From the NCBI GenBank assembly GCA_903885895.1, contig CAISKC010000223.1, forward strand, positions 1-13,175: 13,175 nucleotides of DNA. The letters are read 5' to 3'. The notes beneath the pieces were generated by a model. The model was not told the DNA's origin. It did not search any database and saw only the letters and a list, made by a program, of their open reading frames with translations. The DNA comes from an uncultured Legionella sp. Its GTDB lineage: Bacteria > Pseudomonadota > Gammaproteobacteria > Legionellales > Legionellaceae. Positions 11,986 through 13,175 of this stretch are shown here, piece after piece (within the stretch, counting starts at the first letter, position 1; the number at the start of each line of letters is the position of its first letter). The position numbers and the translations under genes are program-made.

Positions 11986-12635
11986 GATTTGCCTCTTGCT
12001 TGTTTTTTCACAGAGGGCAAAATTTCTACTCGTGCCCCTGGCGCTCCTGGAATAGCACCTTTAATCAATACTAAATTGCGTTCAGCATCTATTCTAATCA
12101 CTTCAAGGCTTTGCGTTGTTACACGTCTTGCGCCCATGTGTCCAGCCATTTTTTTACCTTTGAATACACGTCCAGGTGATTGATTTTGACCAATTGATCC
12201 TGGAACTCGATGAGAACGTGAGTTACCATGTGACGCATCTTGTGTACGGAAATTGTGGCGTTTAACTGTTCCAGCAAATCCCTTACCTTTTGAAGTTGCA
12301 GCCACATCGACAAATTGTCCTACTGTGAAAACATCTTGTGCAGCAAGTATTTGACCACAGTTATACACAGTAATATCATCAACACGACATTCCATTAGCA
12401 TATCACCCGCTTCAACTTCAGCTTTCGCAAAGTGTCCAGCCAATGGCTTAGACACGCGACTTGCTTTTTTGAAACCGCCTGTCAATTGAATCGCAACATA
12501 CCCATCAACTTCCAGTAATTTTAACTGGGAGATACGGTTAGGTTGTACTTCTACCACAGATACTGGAATAGAAGCACCTTCCTGAGTAAATATGCGAGTC
12601 ATGCCGATCTTTCGACCCAATAAACCGATGTTCAT
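11982..12635 (-). CDS. rplC: 50S ribosomal protein L3
   Basis: L3 is an early assembly protein whose finger reaches toward the peptidyl-transferase centre. The 217 residues compare with 209 in E. coli. It begins LLGRKIGMTRIF, has TSKGKGFAGTVKRHNF (114-129) and the conserved finger SHGNSRSHRVPGSIGQNQSP (135-154). Gln150 matches the E. coli glutamine methylated by PrmB. RVFKGKKMAGHMG and RVEILPSVKK lie near the end; the final QARGKS is an extra tail. A strong AGAGGTG ribosome site lies before the ATG, 12 nt after rpsJ. Its stop overlaps the rplD start. Confidence 0.99.
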   Translation of the reverse strand: MNIGLLGRKIGMTRIFTQEGASIPVSVVEVQPNRISQLKLLEVDGYVAIQLTGGFKKASRVSKPLAGHFAKAEVEAGDMLMECRVDDITVYNCGQILAAQDVFTVGQFVDVAATSKGKGFAGTVKRHNFRTQDASHGNSRSHRVPGSIGQNQSPGRVFKGKKMAGHMGARRVTTQSLEVIRIDAERNLVLIKGAIPGAPGARVEILPSVKKQARGKS

Positions 12636-12647
12636 TCTAACACCTCT

Positions 12648-12962
12648 TTAATCATCCAAGCTAATCTGGACATCTACACCAGCTGCTAAATCAAGTTTCA
12701 TCAATGCATCCACTGTTTTCTCAGTAGGGTTAACAATAACCACTAAGCGCTTGTGAGTTCTAAGCTCATATTGATCTTGTGCATCTTTGTTAACGTGCGG
12801 AGAAACTAATACAGAAAATTTCTCCTTCCTCATTGGCAAAGGGATAGGCCCGCGAATTTGCGCACCAGTACGTTTCGCCGTTTCAACTATTTCACGAGTT
12901 GACGCATCTATCATGCGATGGTCAAACGATTTAAGCCGAATCTTTATATTTTGATTGCTCAT
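12648..12962 (-). CDS. rpsJ: 30S ribosomal protein S10 (NusE)
   Basis: S10 is a 30S head protein that also acts as NusE, linking NusB and NusG to transcription antitermination. The chosen ATG at 12962 gives 104 residues (E. coli 103) beginning MSNQNIKIRL, aligned with the family start. ETAKRTGAQIRGPIPLP (27-43), SPHVNKDAQDQYELRTHKR (54-72) and EKTVDALMKLDLAAGVDVQI are diagnostic. Two other in-frame starts exist: ATG at 12968, which overlaps the tuf stop (TGATG), and GTG at 12971. The GAG 8 nt before 12962 and the length favour 12962. It heads the S10 block but has no promoter or leader space of its own. Confidence 0.97.
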   Translation of the reverse strand: MSNQNIKIRLKSFDHRMIDASTREIVETAKRTGAQIRGPIPLPMRKEKFSVLVSPHVNKDAQDQYELRTHKRLVVIVNPTEKTVDALMKLDLAAGVDVQISLDD

Positions 12963-12967
12963 AGTCA

Positions 12968-13175
12968 TCACTCAATAATCTTAGCTACAACACCCGCACC
13001 AACGGTACGCCCACCTTCACGAATCGCAAATCGCAATCCTTCATCCATAGCAATCGGAGCATGCAGTTGAATCGTCAACTTAACATTATCTCCGGGCATA
13101 ACCATTTCTGTGCCAGCCTCAAGATCACAAGTGCCTGTTACGTCTGTTGTTCTAAAATAGAATTGCGGACGGTAA
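12968..13175 (-). CDS. tuf: Elongation factor Tu, C-terminal end (partial)
   Basis: EF-Tu carries aminoacyl-tRNA to the ribosome as a GTP complex. Only the last 69 codons lie in the window; the 5' part, with the GTPase domain, is beyond the right edge. The segment is the end of the third beta-barrel domain. It reads YRPQFYFRTTDVTG, EMVMPGDNVKL, PIAMDEGLRFAIREGGRTVG and AGVVAKIIE before a TGA stop, almost identical to E. coli apart from the last residues. The stop overlaps the ATG at 12968, and the rpsJ start is a few bases on, so tuf and the S10 block are probably cotranscribed. Many gammaproteobacteria have two tuf copies; whether this is one of a pair cannot be seen. Confidence 0.98.
   Translation of the reverse strand, partial: YRPQFYFRTTDVTGTCDLEAGTEMVMPGDNVKLTIQLHAPIAMDEGLRFAIREGGRTVGAGVVAKIIE

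Noticed and set aside
1..13175. A previously undescribed gene system, island or mobile element
   Set aside because: Every gene belongs to the conserved S10-spc-alpha cluster in canonical order. No inserted gene, transposase, integrase, tRNA or terminal repeat is visible, and base composition looks even across the window.

Overview
This window is a bacterial ribosomal-protein supercluster read entirely from the minus strand. In transcription order (right to left) it holds the 3' end of tuf, then the S10 block (rpsJ-rplC-rplD-rplW-rplB-rpsS-rplV-rpsC-rplP-rpmC-rpsQ), the spc block (rplN-rplX-rplE-rpsN-rpsH-rplF-rplR-rpsE-rpmD-rplO-secY-rpmJ) and the alpha block (rpsM-rpsK-rpsD-rpoA, cut by the left edge). 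That makes 26 complete genes and two partial ones. No mobile element, tRNA, rRNA, CRISPR array or plus-strand gene is supported. No gap between genes exceeds 200 bases, and no intrinsic terminator was found.

The gene order, the type of each protein and the position of rpmJ directly between secY and rpsM (no adk, map or infA in between) fit a gammaproteobacterium. The DNA is AT-rich, roughly 40% G+C by eye. Taken together this is compatible with a host-associated or Legionellales-like lineage, but ribosomal proteins alone do not fix the genus, so that placement is tentative.

The genes are packed very tightly. Stop and start codons overlap at tuf/rpsJ, rplC/rplD, rplD/rplW, rplP/rpmC, rpmC/rpsQ, rpsE/rpmD, rpmD/rplO and rplO/secY, and most other gaps are 2-25 bases. 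Only three spacers are large: rplB-rpsS (80 nt, with a compact hairpin), rpsQ-rplN (180 nt, with a good extended -10 promoter candidate and several inverted repeats) and rpmJ-rpsM (198 nt, with a good sigma70-type promoter candidate, a hairpin and a duplicated 15-16 nt element). The last two sit exactly where E. coli has its spc and alpha promoters. The tuf/rpsJ junction has no room for an S10 promoter or L4-responsive leader, so the S10 block must be transcribed from upstream, presumably with tuf.

The products work together. Ten small-subunit proteins and fourteen large-subunit proteins build the ribosome, EF-Tu delivers aminoacyl-tRNA, SecY forms the membrane exit channel for new proteins, and RpoA starts RNA polymerase assembly. 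The most unusual protein is S14: it has the long (100-residue) form but carries a complete four-cysteine zinc motif, which is normally typical of the short form. Otherwise this is a conserved housekeeping locus, and I see no new defence, secretion or biosynthetic system in it.
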